This document shows, piece by piece, positions 30,731-39,323 of a stretch of 64,000 nucleotides of DNA (position 1 is the first letter of the stretch; each line of letters begins with the position of its first letter). A program made the position numbers and the translations under genes. The notes beneath the pieces are model-generated. The model was not told the origin of the DNA. It ran no database searches and was given only the letters and a program-made list of their open reading frames with translations. The DNA comes from Caballeronia peredens (GTDB lineage: Bacteria; Pseudomonadota; Gammaproteobacteria; Burkholderiales; Burkholderiaceae), in assembly GCA_001544595.2 (NCBI GenBank), contig FCOH02000009.1, positions 172,949 to 236,948 of the forward strand, in the 5' to 3' direction.

Positions 30731-31227
30731 CATTCCGCCGCGCCGATACGCGCGTACGTCACGAACGCGAAGTCGAATGTGTTCGGCGCCGCCGCGCGAT
30801 GCGTCTCGCGCGACACTTCGCGCCAGCGCGCGGGATCGGGGGCGGGAAAGTGCGTGTCGCCGTCGAAATCGGCGTCGATCTCGGTGATGATCATTTTGTC
30901 CGCGCGCGCGATGGCGTCGCGATACAACTGCGCGCCGCCGATCAGAAACGCTTCGTCGGCGGGTTCGAGCGCGAGGGCCGCGTCGAGGCTCGTCACCACG
31001 TCGCAGCCGTCGTAGCGCCGCGTGGCGTCGCGCGACACGACGATATTGCGCCGTCCCGGCAGCGGCCGGCCGATCGATTCATGCGTCTTGCGGCCCATGA
31101 CGATGGGCGCGCCCATCGTCGTGCGCTTGAAGAAGGCGAGGTCTTCGGGCAGGCGCCAGGGCAGTTGGTTATCGCGCCCGATCACGCCATTGCGCGCGCG
31201 GGCGACGATCAGGGTCAGCGTCGTCAT
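30730..31227 (-). CDS. folA: Dihydrofolate reductase
   Basis: The 165-residue protein shows the DHFR motifs: [35 protein letters not shown] and the catalytic-site strand [13 protein letters not shown]. It reduces dihydrofolate to tetrahydrofolate. Thymidylate synthase, which makes the dihydrofolate, is encoded 2.5 kb away on the other strand but is truncated in this genome. The gene itself looks complete. Confidence 0.96.
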   Translation of the reverse strand: MTTLTLIVARARNGVIGRDNQLPWRLPEDLAFFKRTTMGAPIVMGRKTHESIGRPLPGRRNIVVSRDATRRYDGCDVVTSLDAALALEPADEAFLIGGAQLYRDAIARADKMIITEIDADFDGDTHFPAPDPARWREVSRETHRAAAPNTFDFAFVTYARIGAAE

Positions 31228-31328
31228 GTGAAAGGTCGGAGTCGTGAGACCGGCGTGCGCTCGGGCGCCGCCGGGGTCTCGATTCTAACCGACACGAGTA
31301 CGCGATCCGCGCCCGGTCCGCCGCCGGA

Positions 31329-31526
31329 TCAGGTCTCCGGCGAGTCGTCGGCGAGCGGTGCCGACGTGCGCGGAATGCAGGGCTCGACCTCGTCCCATAG
31401 CGTCACGCTGATGCCGGAACCGGTCGTGCGTATCGTGGGGGCCCGCGAGCGCATGAATTCGTCCGTGTGCTCGTCTTGTTGCGTTTCGGATACTTCGCTG
31501 CGCTGGAATGAACTATCGAGTGCCAT
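31329..31526 (-). CDS. Small hypothetical protein
   Basis: A 65-residue protein starting at the ATG at 31526 (an in-frame ATG at 31544 would add six residues). It is polar, with an internal Thr/Ser-rich part and an acidic C-terminus, no membrane segment and no motif I recognise. It lies between folA and a sigma-54 activator. Expression is plausible from its codon use but unproven. Confidence 0.4.
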   Translation of the reverse strand: MALDSSFQRSEVSETQQDEHTDEFMRSRAPTIRTTGSGISVTLWDEVEPCIPRTSAPLADDSPET

Positions 31527-31544
31527 CTTGACGACATAACCCAA

Positions 31545-32181
31545 GGTAACTATTCCCGGAGATGAAATATCCGGAAATAAAGTAATCGCCCTGCCGGTAT
31601 GAACGATTATCGAAGAATGAGCGGAATGCGGAATATGAACGTACGTTCGGTAAACGGTAGTTCTTACCTTCCGGCATGGTGAAATTTAGCGAAATACATG
31701 CCATCAGCCGCGATCCGTTGCAGCGCAAAGAATGGTGAAAAATGCGCGAGAAGCAGGCTTTGCAAATCACACGAAAACGTTTCAACGCTGAAACATCACG
31801 GCAGAAAAACATGAAGTTCTCACAAAACCGGTATAAGATTTTGTCTTATTAAATCGTGCGGAAAGTTTTTAATAATTACGTGGGAAATTCTTGCCAAGCC
31901 CGTCCCATCAAGGTTTTGTGGCTAATCTGGCGCCTCTGACGATATTTGTTTTCGGGGTTTCTGGGTTATAGTAGTCTCTCAAAAACGGCACAGAATCAGA
32001 CATAAAGGGTTTCGTGGAAGGGTGCGGGGTTGTATCGCGCCGTGTCCCGGGGGCGTCGTATTGAATACAAGTCCCTCTGCCAACCGTATCGGCAATTGCG
32101 TGAGGGCAAAGAAGTCAGCGATGTAGCGAGAGCCTGAACTACGCGACCTTTTCAACGAACGTTGAACAAAGGATCTGAATA
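31545..32181. other. AT-rich intergenic region before the sigma-54 activator
   Basis: This 637-base stretch is clearly more AT-rich than its surroundings and holds no supported gene. It contains a short perfect hairpin or operator (ATAAGA-N5-TCTTAT at 31833-31849) and a TATAGT hexamer near 31970. It probably carries the activator's regulatory region and possibly a small RNA, but I cannot define one. Confidence 0.4.
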
Positions 32182-33561
32182 ATGGACGTCGCTCGGCGGC
32201 AACTCATATACGTAACTCGCGATCCAAGCGAGACGCTGTGCGCGCGATTCGAGGAGCGCGGCTGGCACATCGAAATCGTCGCGAGCGCGCGCGACACGCG
32301 CAAGGCGTTGCGCAGCGATCTGGCGACGGGCGGGCTGCTCGATCTGTCGAGTCATTTCGAATCGCATGAACTGGCGGCGTTCGAATCGTCGCTCACCATG
32401 ACCAACGTGGGCTGGGTCGCGGCCACCGTGGCGGGACAGCTCGAAGACGCCGCCGTGCGGCGCCTGATTCGCGACTATTGCTTCGACTACGTGACGCTGC
32501 CGACGTCGAACGACCGCATTGTCGATTCCGTCGGGCACGCTTACGGCATGGTCGCGCTGCACGACGCCGCGTCGAACGACGCGCGCAGCGAGGGCCGCGC
32601 CGAGGGCGAAATGGTCGGCTCGTGCGACGCGATGCTCGCACTGTTCCGCTCGATCCGCAAAGTCGCGATGACCGATGCGCCCGTGTTCATCTCCGGCGAA
32701 TCGGGCACCGGCAAGGAACTGACGGCGGTTGCCATCCACGAACGCTCCGCGCGCCGCGATCAGCCTTTCGTGGCGATCAACTGCGGCGCGATCCCCGCGC
32801 ATCTGCTGCAATCGGAACTCTTCGGCTACGAACGCGGTGCATTTACCGGCGCGAATCAGCGCAAGATCGGCCGCGTCGAAGCGGCCAACGGCGGCACGCT
32901 GTTTCTCGACGAAATCGGCGACCTGCCGCTCGAAAGCCAGGCGAGCCTGCTGCGCTTCCTGCAGGAGCGCAAGGTCGAGCGTCTGGGCGGCCACGGTTCG
33001 ACGCCGGTGGATGTGCGCATCATTTCGGCGACGCACGTCGACATGCAGACCGCGATGATCGAAGGGCGTTTCCGCGCGGACCTGTATCACCGCCTCTGCG
33101 TGCTGCAGATCGACGAGCCGCCGCTGCGCGCGCGCGGCAAGGACATCGAGCTGCTGGCGAAACACATGCTGGACCGCTTCAAGAAGGACGCGAGCCGGCG
33201 TCTGCGCGGTTTCTCGCCGGACGCGATCGCGGCGATCCACAACTACGGCTGGCCGGGCAACGTGCGCGAGCTGATCAACCGCGTGCGGCGCGCGATCGTG
33301 ATGTCGGAAGGGCGTCAGATCACGGCGCGCGATCTCGAACTCGGCGAGTATGTCGAAGTCGCACCGGTGTCGCTGGCGCAGGCGCGCGAAGCGGCCGAGC
33401 GGCAGGCGATCGAACTCGCGCTGCTGCGCCATCGCGGGCGTCTCGGCGACGCGGCCCACGAACTCGGCATCTCGCGCGTCACGCTGTACCGGCTGCTCTC
33501 GGCGCACGGCATGCGGCATATCGAAGTCGATGTGCCGCCGGAGCACGCGACGCGCGGCTGA
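32182..33561 (+). CDS. Sigma-54-dependent transcriptional activator, VpsR-like
   Basis: The 459-residue protein has an N-terminal receiver-like domain (about 1-130) lacking the usual acidic phospho-acceptor pattern, a full AAA+ domain (Walker A GESGTGKE, sigma-54 contact loop [31 protein letters not shown]) and a C-terminal Fis-type helix-turn-helix ([16 protein letters not shown]). This matches VpsR-like regulators, some of which bind c-di-GMP and control exopolysaccharide. The targets cannot be read from the neighbourhood. A terminator separates it from thyA. Confidence 0.88.
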   Translation: MDVARRQLIYVTRDPSETLCARFEERGWHIEIVASARDTRKALRSDLATGGLLDLSSHFESHELAAFESSLTMTNVGWVAATVAGQLEDAAVRRLIRDYCFDYVTLPTSNDRIVDSVGHAYGMVALHDAASNDARSEGRAEGEMVGSCDAMLALFRSIRKVAMTDAPVFISGESGTGKELTAVAIHERSARRDQPFVAINCGAIPAHLLQSELFGYERGAFTGANQRKIGRVEAANGGTLFLDEIGDLPLESQASLLRFLQERKVERLGGHGSTPVDVRIISATHVDMQTAMIEGRFRADLYHRLCVLQIDEPPLRARGKDIELLAKHMLDRFKKDASRRLRGFSPDAIAAIHNYGWPGNVRELINRVRRAIVMSEGRQITARDLELGEYVEVAPVSLAQAREAAERQAIELALLRHRGRLGDAAHELGISRVTLYRLLSAHGMRHIEVDVPPEHATRG

Positions 33562-33587
33562 GCGGAGTTTCGCTCCAGCATCATCGG

Positions 33588-33615
33588 ACGGGCGCTCTCG
33601 GGCGCCCGTTTTTTC
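33588..33615 (+). terminator. Rho-independent terminator after the sigma-54 activator
   Basis: ACGGGCGC and GCGCCCGT form an 8-bp stem with a 6-base loop and run into TTTTTT. Confidence 0.9.
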
Positions 33616-33722
33616 GTGCCGCCATACTAGAGTGCGTAGAGCGCGGGCATGCCGCGCTTGGTAAAATCACGCCTTTATGCCTTCCGTTCGTGACGGCGCG
33701 CGGCACACCCAAGGAACATCGA

Positions 33723-34526
33723 ATGAAACAGTATCTCGAGCTCGTCCAGACGATCCTCGATACCGGCACGTGGCAGGAAAACCGCACGGGCATCCGCACG
33801 ATCAGCATTCCCGGCGCGATGCTGCGCTTCGATCTGCAACAGGGCTTTCCCGCCGTGACGACCAAGAAGCTCGCGTTCAAGTCGGCGATCGGCGAGATGG
33901 TGGGTTTTCTGCGCGCGGCGAAGAGCGCGGCGGACTTTCGCGCGCTCGGCTGCAAGGTCTGGGACGCGAACGCGAACGAGAACCCGCAGTGGCTCGAAAA
34001 TCCGTACCGCCAGGGGCCGGACGATCTCGGCGACGTCTACGGCGTGCAGTGGCGCAAATGGCCCGCCTACAAGCTGGTCGATGCCGCCGCGGGCGATCAG
34101 ATCGCCGACGCCACCAATCGCGGCTATCAGCTCGTCACGAGCTTCGTCGAGAACGGGCGCGAGCAGGTTCTGCTCTACAAGGCGATCGACCAGTTGCGGC
34201 AGTGTCTCGACACGATCATCGAGCGTCCGACCGACCGGCGCATCCTGTTCCATGCGTGGAATCCGGCGAAGCTCGACGAAATCGCGCTGCCCGCGTGCCA
34301 TTTGCTGTATCAGTTCATCCCGAACGCGGTGACGCGCGAGATTTCGCTGTGCCTGTACATCCGCAGCAACGATGTCGGGCTCGGCACGCCGTTCAACCTG
34401 ACCGAAGGCGCGGCGCTGCTGCATCTCGTCGGCCGGCTGACGGGCTTCACGCCGCGCTGGTTCACGTACTTCATCGGCGATGCGCACTGCTTTCTGGAAC
34501 CTAAAAAAGTGCCAACCTACCATTGA
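33723..34526 (+). pseudogene. thyA: Thymidylate synthase truncated by island insertion
   Basis: The first 255 codons encode a normal ThyA, including the catalytic cysteine in [11 protein letters not shown] (residue 192), the dUMP-binding region [17 protein letters not shown] and FIGDAH. After the histidine codon ending at 34487 the expected IYENH block is replaced by 12 unrelated codons and a TGA. Missing are the dUMP-contacting tyrosine (Tyr209 in E. coli) and the roughly 60 C-terminal residues that close the active site, so the product should be inactive. Related Burkholderia proteins have, as I recall, about 323 residues. The 3' part should lie beyond the far end of the island, outside the window. 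Confidence 0.88.
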
Positions 34527-34877
34527 TTGTGGTCTGCAGCCGAATTTTTGCCGGCCATTTTATTAAAAGTACCAGAAAGTTTCGCCAGTTCAGTTGCGGT
34601 GCTGAAGCACACCGTCCAAAAACTAAAGTTAGCCCTTGAAAGACATGCGGCCCGGGCCGATGATGGTTCGACGAGAAACACGTGTATCGGTAGAAGCGTC
34701 CACACCTCCGGTCGTTCCCGTCTTCTCATCCGAACGATAGAGTGGTGAGTCGGACCTGCTCTGCAAGAGCGCGTTCAGGCTGATGTTTGATGGGAAAGTG
34801 ACGTCCGGAACATCTCTGCGACGTATGCCCACGTTTGCTCGAAATCGCCCACTTCCCGACTTGATGACGTCATCAAC
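34527..34877. other. Left end of the island, non-coding with short repeats
   Basis: No gene is supported here. Next to the junction are a TTTCTGG/CCAGAAA inverted repeat (34490-34578 region) and a direct repeat AAAAGTGCCA (34505) / AAAAGTACCA (34565). The motif GCCGAATTTTTGCCGG at 34539 recurs nearly identically at 35602 (GCCGACTTTTGCCGG). These could be recombinase or transposase binding sites, but that is inference. Confidence 0.35.
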
Positions 34878-35162
34878 ATGCTCGGGATGACGACCAACCG
34901 AGATTCGACGGATGCTATACGTCGGATGGAACAGCTAAACACATCCGATACGCATCGTTATCTCGATGCCGCCGACCTTGCGGCCATTCTCGCCCTATCC
35001 ATTCGCACGACAACGCTGCGAGCAAAACATCGTCCTTGGCTCCTTCCTCCGCGAGCAGAACTTTACGAACGGGACCTGCTGCGTTGGAGGGAGGACGTCG
35101 TGCAAAACTGGTTAGCGAACAGTGCGAGCGATGAGGCGTCCCGCGCGGAGTCAACCGTTTAG
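34878..35162 (+). CDS. AlpA-like helix-turn-helix protein
   Basis: The 94-residue ORF has a central AlpA/excisionase-type helix-turn-helix: RYLDAADLAAILALSIRTTT followed by a basic stretch and a proline-rich wing (WLLPPRAELYERDLLRWRED). Proteins of this type are commonly found at the ends of islands and prophages as regulators or directionality factors. Starts at 34878, 34887 or 34926 are all possible. Being the first gene inside the junction fits a role in element mobility or regulation. Confidence 0.6.
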   Translation: MLGMTTNRDSTDAIRRMEQLNTSDTHRYLDAADLAAILALSIRTTTLRAKHRPWLLPPRAELYERDLLRWREDVVQNWLANSASDEASRAESTV

Positions 35163-35245
35163 ACCGAGACGAGCGCGACATATGCTGGCCGCAATCTGAA
35201 TGTTCTGTAAGCGCGGCAAGTCCAGACGTGCGACCAAACCTAGTC

Positions 35246-35479
35246 TTATGGGTTGGTCTGTTGAAGGTCCTCAGCCCGTCGAAAGAGCGTAGACAACGGA
35301 ACCCCTAGCGCCACGGAAACCACCTCTATGGTTTCAAGCGTCGCCGGCCTCAGGCCGCGTTCAAGGGCGCTGAGCGCAGACAGGTGAATGTTGGCAAGCT
35401 CAGCGAGTTCCGCCTGCGTCAGATTCCTGGCCTTACGCTCTGTGCTCACTGAGAGCCCGAAGGCCTTCCTTAGCAGCAT
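35246..35479 (-). CDS. Xre-family helix-turn-helix regulator
   Basis: A 77-residue protein made almost only of an HTH_3/Xre domain (RKARNLTQAELAELANIHLS, ALERGLRPATLETIEVVSVAL). Small regulators of this kind control island or phage genes, often including their own promoter in the divergent intergenic region (35480-35867). Its target is unknown. Confidence 0.75.
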   Translation of the reverse strand: MLLRKAFGLSVSTERKARNLTQAELAELANIHLSALSALERGLRPATLETIEVVSVALGVPLSTLFRRAEDLQQTNP

Positions 35480-35867
35480 GCAAATTTCTGAAAACTTTAG
35501 ACCCGACAGTTTTCCTGCTGTACGGGCTTGCGTACAGAGCGTAAAAGATTAAAATACGTCGTATAAGACGTTTTTCGCTGACTGTGTCGGCTGTGAGCTT
35601 TGCCGACTTTTGCCGGCAACCAGGTCCGCTGTTGCGAGACAAATCGGCCGGCGAACGCTGCAGATAAATCGTCGAAATTTTGTAAGCAAGCGACCGAACA
35701 TTTTGGGAACAGCAGTACCCCGGTACGTTCCGTAGGTTGCAAGCACCGACGTCGCTGGCGATGCCGGGATGCTTCGGCATCGGCGAACGCGAGCCGCGCG
35801 CAAGCGGTTGTAATTGGTTGCAGCGCGTTCGTCGTCGCGCTGTTCGTGGAGGAGATGAAGTTCAGAA
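35480..35867. other. Divergent intergenic region in the island
   Basis: About 390 bases between the Xre gene and the next + strand gene. It carries the second copy of the GCCGA-T(n)-GCCGG motif (35602-35616) and is AT-rich near the Xre start, where its promoter must lie. No gene is convincing in any frame. Confidence 0.4.
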
Positions 35868-36194
35868 ATGCCCGAAGCATCACCGCGCCTGTTGCGAGCA
35901 AACGAACTTCTGCTTGACTGCGTCGCGCGAGGTATCTCGCCGTCGACGCTGGTCGTCGCAGCGTTCGATGCTATCTATCTGTGTTGTATTGAGTCGACTT
36001 CCGAATGTTTGGGGCGTGAGAAAGATGTGCTGCATCCCGACCCTGAAGTCCTTTTGTCAGCAAAGAAAAGACTCGGCATGTCGTCAAAAGAGGTGACGTT
36101 GGCTCTGCAGTTAATGCAATTGAGTTTCTATGCTTTCAGCCATGAGCTTTGCTACCTACCAGCAGACGCAGTCGCGCTCGCGCGGAAGGTCTAA
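35868..36194 (+). CDS. Hypothetical protein, helical
   Basis: A 108-residue ORF with an ATG start and even amino-acid use. It is predicted to be mainly helical (LLRANELLLDCVARGISPST, EVLLSAKKRLGMSSKEVTLA) and has four cysteines but no motif known to me. It is the first gene of a long + strand run that continues through the metallophosphoesterase. Confidence 0.5.
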   Translation: MPEASPRLLRANELLLDCVARGISPSTLVVAAFDAIYLCCIESTSECLGREKDVLHPDPEVLLSAKKRLGMSSKEVTLALQLMQLSFYAFSHELCYLPADAVALARKV

Positions 36195-36294
36195 GAGATG
36201 TCGCGATAAGCATTCTGAGGGCCTACCTCGGCAAGACAGCCTTTGCTATTTGTACGTCGCTAAGACGGTGTTGATGTGAAAACGGTGTTGACGA

Positions 36295-37092
36295 ATGCGT
36301 GTCCAGCTTGCTTCAGACTTGCATCTTGAATTGCTCGCAAGAAACTTCCCCGGCGAGACTGTTATCAGACCGGCGCACGGCGCGGACGTGCTCGTACTTG
36401 CTGGCGACATCGCGAGCGGAAGCAAAGCCATTGAGCTTTTCGGGACTTGGCCCGTGCCCGTGATTTATGTCACCGGCAATCACGAGTTCTATAACTATTG
36501 TCGCGAAGACCTCGTCGATGAACTGCGCGAGAAATCCGTCGGAACGTCAGTTCATTTTCTCGAGCGCAACGTCGCGGATTTTGGGGGTGCCCGCTTCGTT
36601 GGATGCACCCTATGGACGGACTATCGGCTCGGAGTCACGCAGTTGGAAGCAATGAAGAGCGCCCGCCGTTGCTTGAATGACCATCGTGCGATTTCGACGC
36701 GCAGTGGGACGGAGTTCTCACCGCGCGACGCGTTGAACGACCACCATGCCTCGCGCACTTGGCTTTCGGGGGAGCTTTCGCGCCCGTACGACGGCGTGAC
36801 GGTGGTAGTGACACACCACGGCCCGCATCCCTTCTCTGTACATCCGCGATACGCCGGGGATGTATTGAATGGCGCCTTCGTAAGCGACTTGACGCCGCTG
36901 TTGGCGAAAGCGGATGTGTGGTTCCATGGCCATGTGCATGACGTGTTTGACTATGCAGTTCAGGGATGCCGCGTTGTTTGCAATCCGCTCGGCTACCCGC
37001 GAAACCGCTTCGAAGCGGCTCACATACGTCAACGTCGGTTTGAAAATGAAGGGTTCAACTTTGCACATGTCATCGACTTATCGTCCGAGTAA
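36295..37092 (+). CDS. Calcineurin-like metallophosphoesterase
   Basis: The 265-residue protein has every metal-ligand motif of the family in order: DLH near residue 8, GDI near residue 41, GNHEFY near residue 61, THHGPH near residue 180, and GHVHD near residue 209. It therefore should hydrolyse phosphomonoesters or diesters with two metal ions. Relatives include nucleotide and RNA-end phosphodiesterases. It is followed after 36 bases by the ParS-like gene, and a HAD phosphatase lies further along the same run, suggesting a nucleic-acid or nucleotide-processing cassette. Confidence 0.85.
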   Translation: MRVQLASDLHLELLARNFPGETVIRPAHGADVLVLAGDIASGSKAIELFGTWPVPVIYVTGNHEFYNYCREDLVDELREKSVGTSVHFLERNVADFGGARFVGCTLWTDYRLGVTQLEAMKSARRCLNDHRAISTRSGTEFSPRDALNDHHASRTWLSGELSRPYDGVTVVVTHHGPHPFSVHPRYAGDVLNGAFVSDLTPLLAKADVWFHGHVHDVFDYAVQGCRVVCNPLGYPRNRFEAAHIRQRRFENEGFNFAHVIDLSSE

Positions 37093-37128
37093 AAGAAGTT
37101 GGCTTACCGCTTGCATGAAAGGTAAATC

Positions 37129-38253
37129 GTGAGGGTTCGCGAACTGATAGAGCGACTTCGTGGAGCACCTTTAGATGCCAACGTGGTCTTTGTCCGACCG
37201 AGCCAATTGCTCGAAAGAGCCTCCGAGGTTTCCGTCAGTGTCGCCCCGCAGCAGCGTTGGATATGCGAGTTGTTCCGAGCTGACGATGGCTCAACATCGC
37301 ACATTTACTACCCTTCGATGCGAGCGGCGCGACGGGGATTCTCGGACTGGACTGAGAACTGGTGGCACGAGAACGTAATGCTCCTGTGCTCAACCCCGCT
37401 TGACGAAGAGGTGTTCGATTTGGTTTCAAACGATAGGCAGTCGAAGAGGGATTCAGGGTACGGCACAATCAACCACGAGGACGTGCTTGCGATGCGAGAA
37501 CGAGTCACGAGGGCGCGGCGTCAGCAGCTCGCGACCGGTGATTTGCTGACGCGGGAGCAACTCCGAGTGCGACTTCAAGTGACGAACAAAGGTCTCTCAA
37601 CGCTCATCTCAGCCGAAAGCATTTTTGCGTTCGACCTCGACGGCGAAGATGTCTTTCCGAGTCTATTTTCCGACAAGCGACTCAACCTTCAGCGTCTATA
37701 TCGAATCGCAAAAATAATTGCGCCGGCGCCGCCCGAATCTCGGCTCGACTTTCTGACGGCAAGGAGTGGCGCGCTTGGAGGGAGGGTTCCGCTTGAACTT
37801 CTAGCGGATGACGTCGACTACAAAGAACTCCGGAGATTTGCGAGTGGATGGGCAAGTGAGTACTCGCGCACCAGTGTGTCCTTCTTTGCTGGTGAGCAAG
37901 TCTCAGTTCCGCTTGATGCCGCGCCGATTTACATTGCCGTCGTCGAAGTAGACCCGAGGGTGTCAATCTGGAAGCGTGCGTTGAATGCACTTACTTCGCC
38001 CGGCCACCGGAAGCCTCACGAGGCTCCGATTGCACCGAGTGCCTTCGTTGCGGTCATTGAGCGCGCGACGTTGGGCCAGAGCGGCAAAGAACTTGAGGCA
38101 GTCGCCCGTTGCCGGCTCGACGAAGGGCGCATACACGTATCTATCGACCGAAGAGTGCAAAAGGACGTCGAGACAATGACCCTTGTGGTGCCGCTCGAAG
38201 GAACGACCGTTTCAGATGTTGCGGAGCGCGTGTTTCGCGCGCTTTCGAAGTAA
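37129..38253 (+). CDS. Multidomain protein with Xre/MbcA/ParS-like central domain
   Basis: A GTG start after AAAGG gives 374 residues. The N-terminus (VRELIERLRGAPLDANVVFV) is a short domain seen in phage and island proteins. The middle has a helix-turn-helix-like region (LLTREQLRVRLQVTNKGLS) and a block resembling the toxin-binding domain of Xre/MbcA/ParS antitoxins (LDFLTARSGALGGRVPLELL). The last 130 residues are unassigned beta-rich sequence. The combination suggests an antitoxin or sensor, but the partner is not known. The N-terminal domain is repeated in the next ORF. Confidence 0.6.
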   Translation: MRVRELIERLRGAPLDANVVFVRPSQLLERASEVSVSVAPQQRWICELFRADDGSTSHIYYPSMRAARRGFSDWTENWWHENVMLLCSTPLDEEVFDLVSNDRQSKRDSGYGTINHEDVLAMRERVTRARRQQLATGDLLTREQLRVRLQVTNKGLSTLISAESIFAFDLDGEDVFPSLFSDKRLNLQRLYRIAKIIAPAPPESRLDFLTARSGALGGRVPLELLADDVDYKELRRFASGWASEYSRTSVSFFAGEQVSVPLDAAPIYIAVVEVDPRVSIWKRALNALTSPGHRKPHEAPIAPSAFVAVIERATLGQSGKELEAVARCRLDEGRIHVSIDRRVQKDVETMTLVVPLEGTTVSDVAERVFRALSK

Positions 38254-38318
38254 CAAGGCCAAGTCTTTGATGCCAGTCCGTAGAACAAAGCTGATTAAAA
38301 AACTCTTGAGAGAGTCCT

Positions 38319-38621
38319 GTGAAAGTTGCTGAACTGCTTGTTCATCTTAAAAGCGCACCACCAGACGCGGTCGTTCTAGCTATCAGCGTCGCGCAAAACC
38401 TCTCATACCCGATTGAAATTGGGCAGGTGCACAAACCGCGCGAACCTTGGATTCGAGAGTATCTTCTCCAATATGGCGGTGAAGTTGCAAGTTACCTACG
38501 GCCTGCGAATCGAAGCAGGATTGAGCTTCCATTCAACCCCGCGCGGGACGAAGCTTATGAGGAAGAGGTCGTCATCATCTCGTCAGAATCCATGCGGTTT
38601 AACGAGGGGCTCAGTCTCTGA
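38319..38621 (+). pseudogene. Decayed paralogue of the preceding gene (N-terminal part)
   Basis: A GTG-start ORF of 100 residues beginning KVAELLVHLKSAPPDAVVL, clearly related to the N-terminus of the 37129 gene. Similarity appears to continue after its stop in another frame, where SEVLEDTELIRRMTRAQ parallels EDVLAMRERVTRAR of the larger protein. A frameshift near 38600 therefore probably interrupts a once longer gene. It could alternatively be a functional short protein. Confidence 0.5.
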
Positions 38622-38690
38622 TTCACAGCCATCAGAGGTGCTTGAAGACACCGAGCTGATTCGTAGAATGACCAGGGCACAAAAATCACC

Positions 38691-39116
38691 GTGGTTAAAG
38701 ACAAATCGGATGTACATGAGGAAGCCGATGGCTCGTTCCTTATCATTGAAGTATATGACGGGGAGCATCTCACGCCGGGTAGCGAGAATTCAAAACTCTG
38801 CAGACTGGAGGGGAACGTTCTACGGGAGGATGGGCCGCCCTTCACGCTGCGCGAACAGTTGGAGCAACTGCTCGAGATTGGCGGGAAGTACTACGGCGTT
38901 CCGAATTCGGCCGAGGGATGCTTCACCGCGTTTGTGACCCAAGGGCACACAGCGAAGGACGCGATGCGCATTGTCGTAATAACACGACCTGACGCATTGA
39001 GCGCCCGGCTATTTATCTCAGAGGGCGAGGAACGTGCACTTGAAGTTGCATCCGTGTTCCCCGAAGACGACGTTTTTGAGATGTTGCGCAAGGCGCTGCG
39101 TGCTCAAAAGGGCTAA
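38691..39116 (+). CDS. Hypothetical protein, possibly the C-terminal part of the decayed paralogue
   Basis: The 141-residue ORF has no recognised domain. Its last 60 residues (IVVITRPDALSARLFIS and VFPEDDVFEMLRKALR) loosely parallel the C-terminus of the 37129 protein (RCRLDEGRIHVSI and VSDVAERVFRAL), so it may be the rest of the broken paralogue. It could equally be an independent small protein. Confidence 0.4.
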   Translation: MVKDKSDVHEEADGSFLIIEVYDGEHLTPGSENSKLCRLEGNVLREDGPPFTLREQLEQLLEIGGKYYGVPNSAEGCFTAFVTQGHTAKDAMRIVVITRPDALSARLFISEGEERALEVASVFPEDDVFEMLRKALRAQKG

Positions 39117-39167
39117 CTGCCATCAACGTATTCCGAGCAGCCGTTACTGCTTTTTGAGAACCAAACT

Positions 39168-39323
39168 ATGCCAACAAATGAAGAGACGTGGGCGTTCCTG
39201 AAGATTCTCGAGATGGGTGGAAGGGAGATTGCCACCAGAAGATATCAAGACGCCTTCGATTTCCTTGAGCAACTTGAGCAGGAAGGCGTGGACGAGGCAG
39301 GCGACTCAGGAACGAAATGCTGA
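39168..39323 (+). CDS. Small acidic helical protein, coupled to the HAD gene
   Basis: A 51-residue ORF, too short to be found by length filters, reads MPTNEETWAFLKILEMGG and continues as an acidic helix (FDFLEQLEQEG). Its stop overlaps the ATG of the HAD gene (ATGCTGA), which implies translational coupling and argues that it is real. It is of the size of an antitoxin, but no partner is proven. Confidence 0.5.
   Translation: MPTNEETWAFLKILEMGGREIATRRYQDAFDFLEQLEQEGVDEAGDSGTKC

Noticed and set aside
31833..31849. ATAAGA-N5-TCTTAT hairpin as a terminator
   Set aside because: AT-only stem without a T tract; more likely an operator or chance palindrome in AT-rich DNA.
31905..31925. Possible sigma-54 promoter (TGGGAAATTCTTGC)
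   Set aside because: The spacing between the GG and GC elements is 9 rather than 10 bases, which disrupts sigma-54 recognition.
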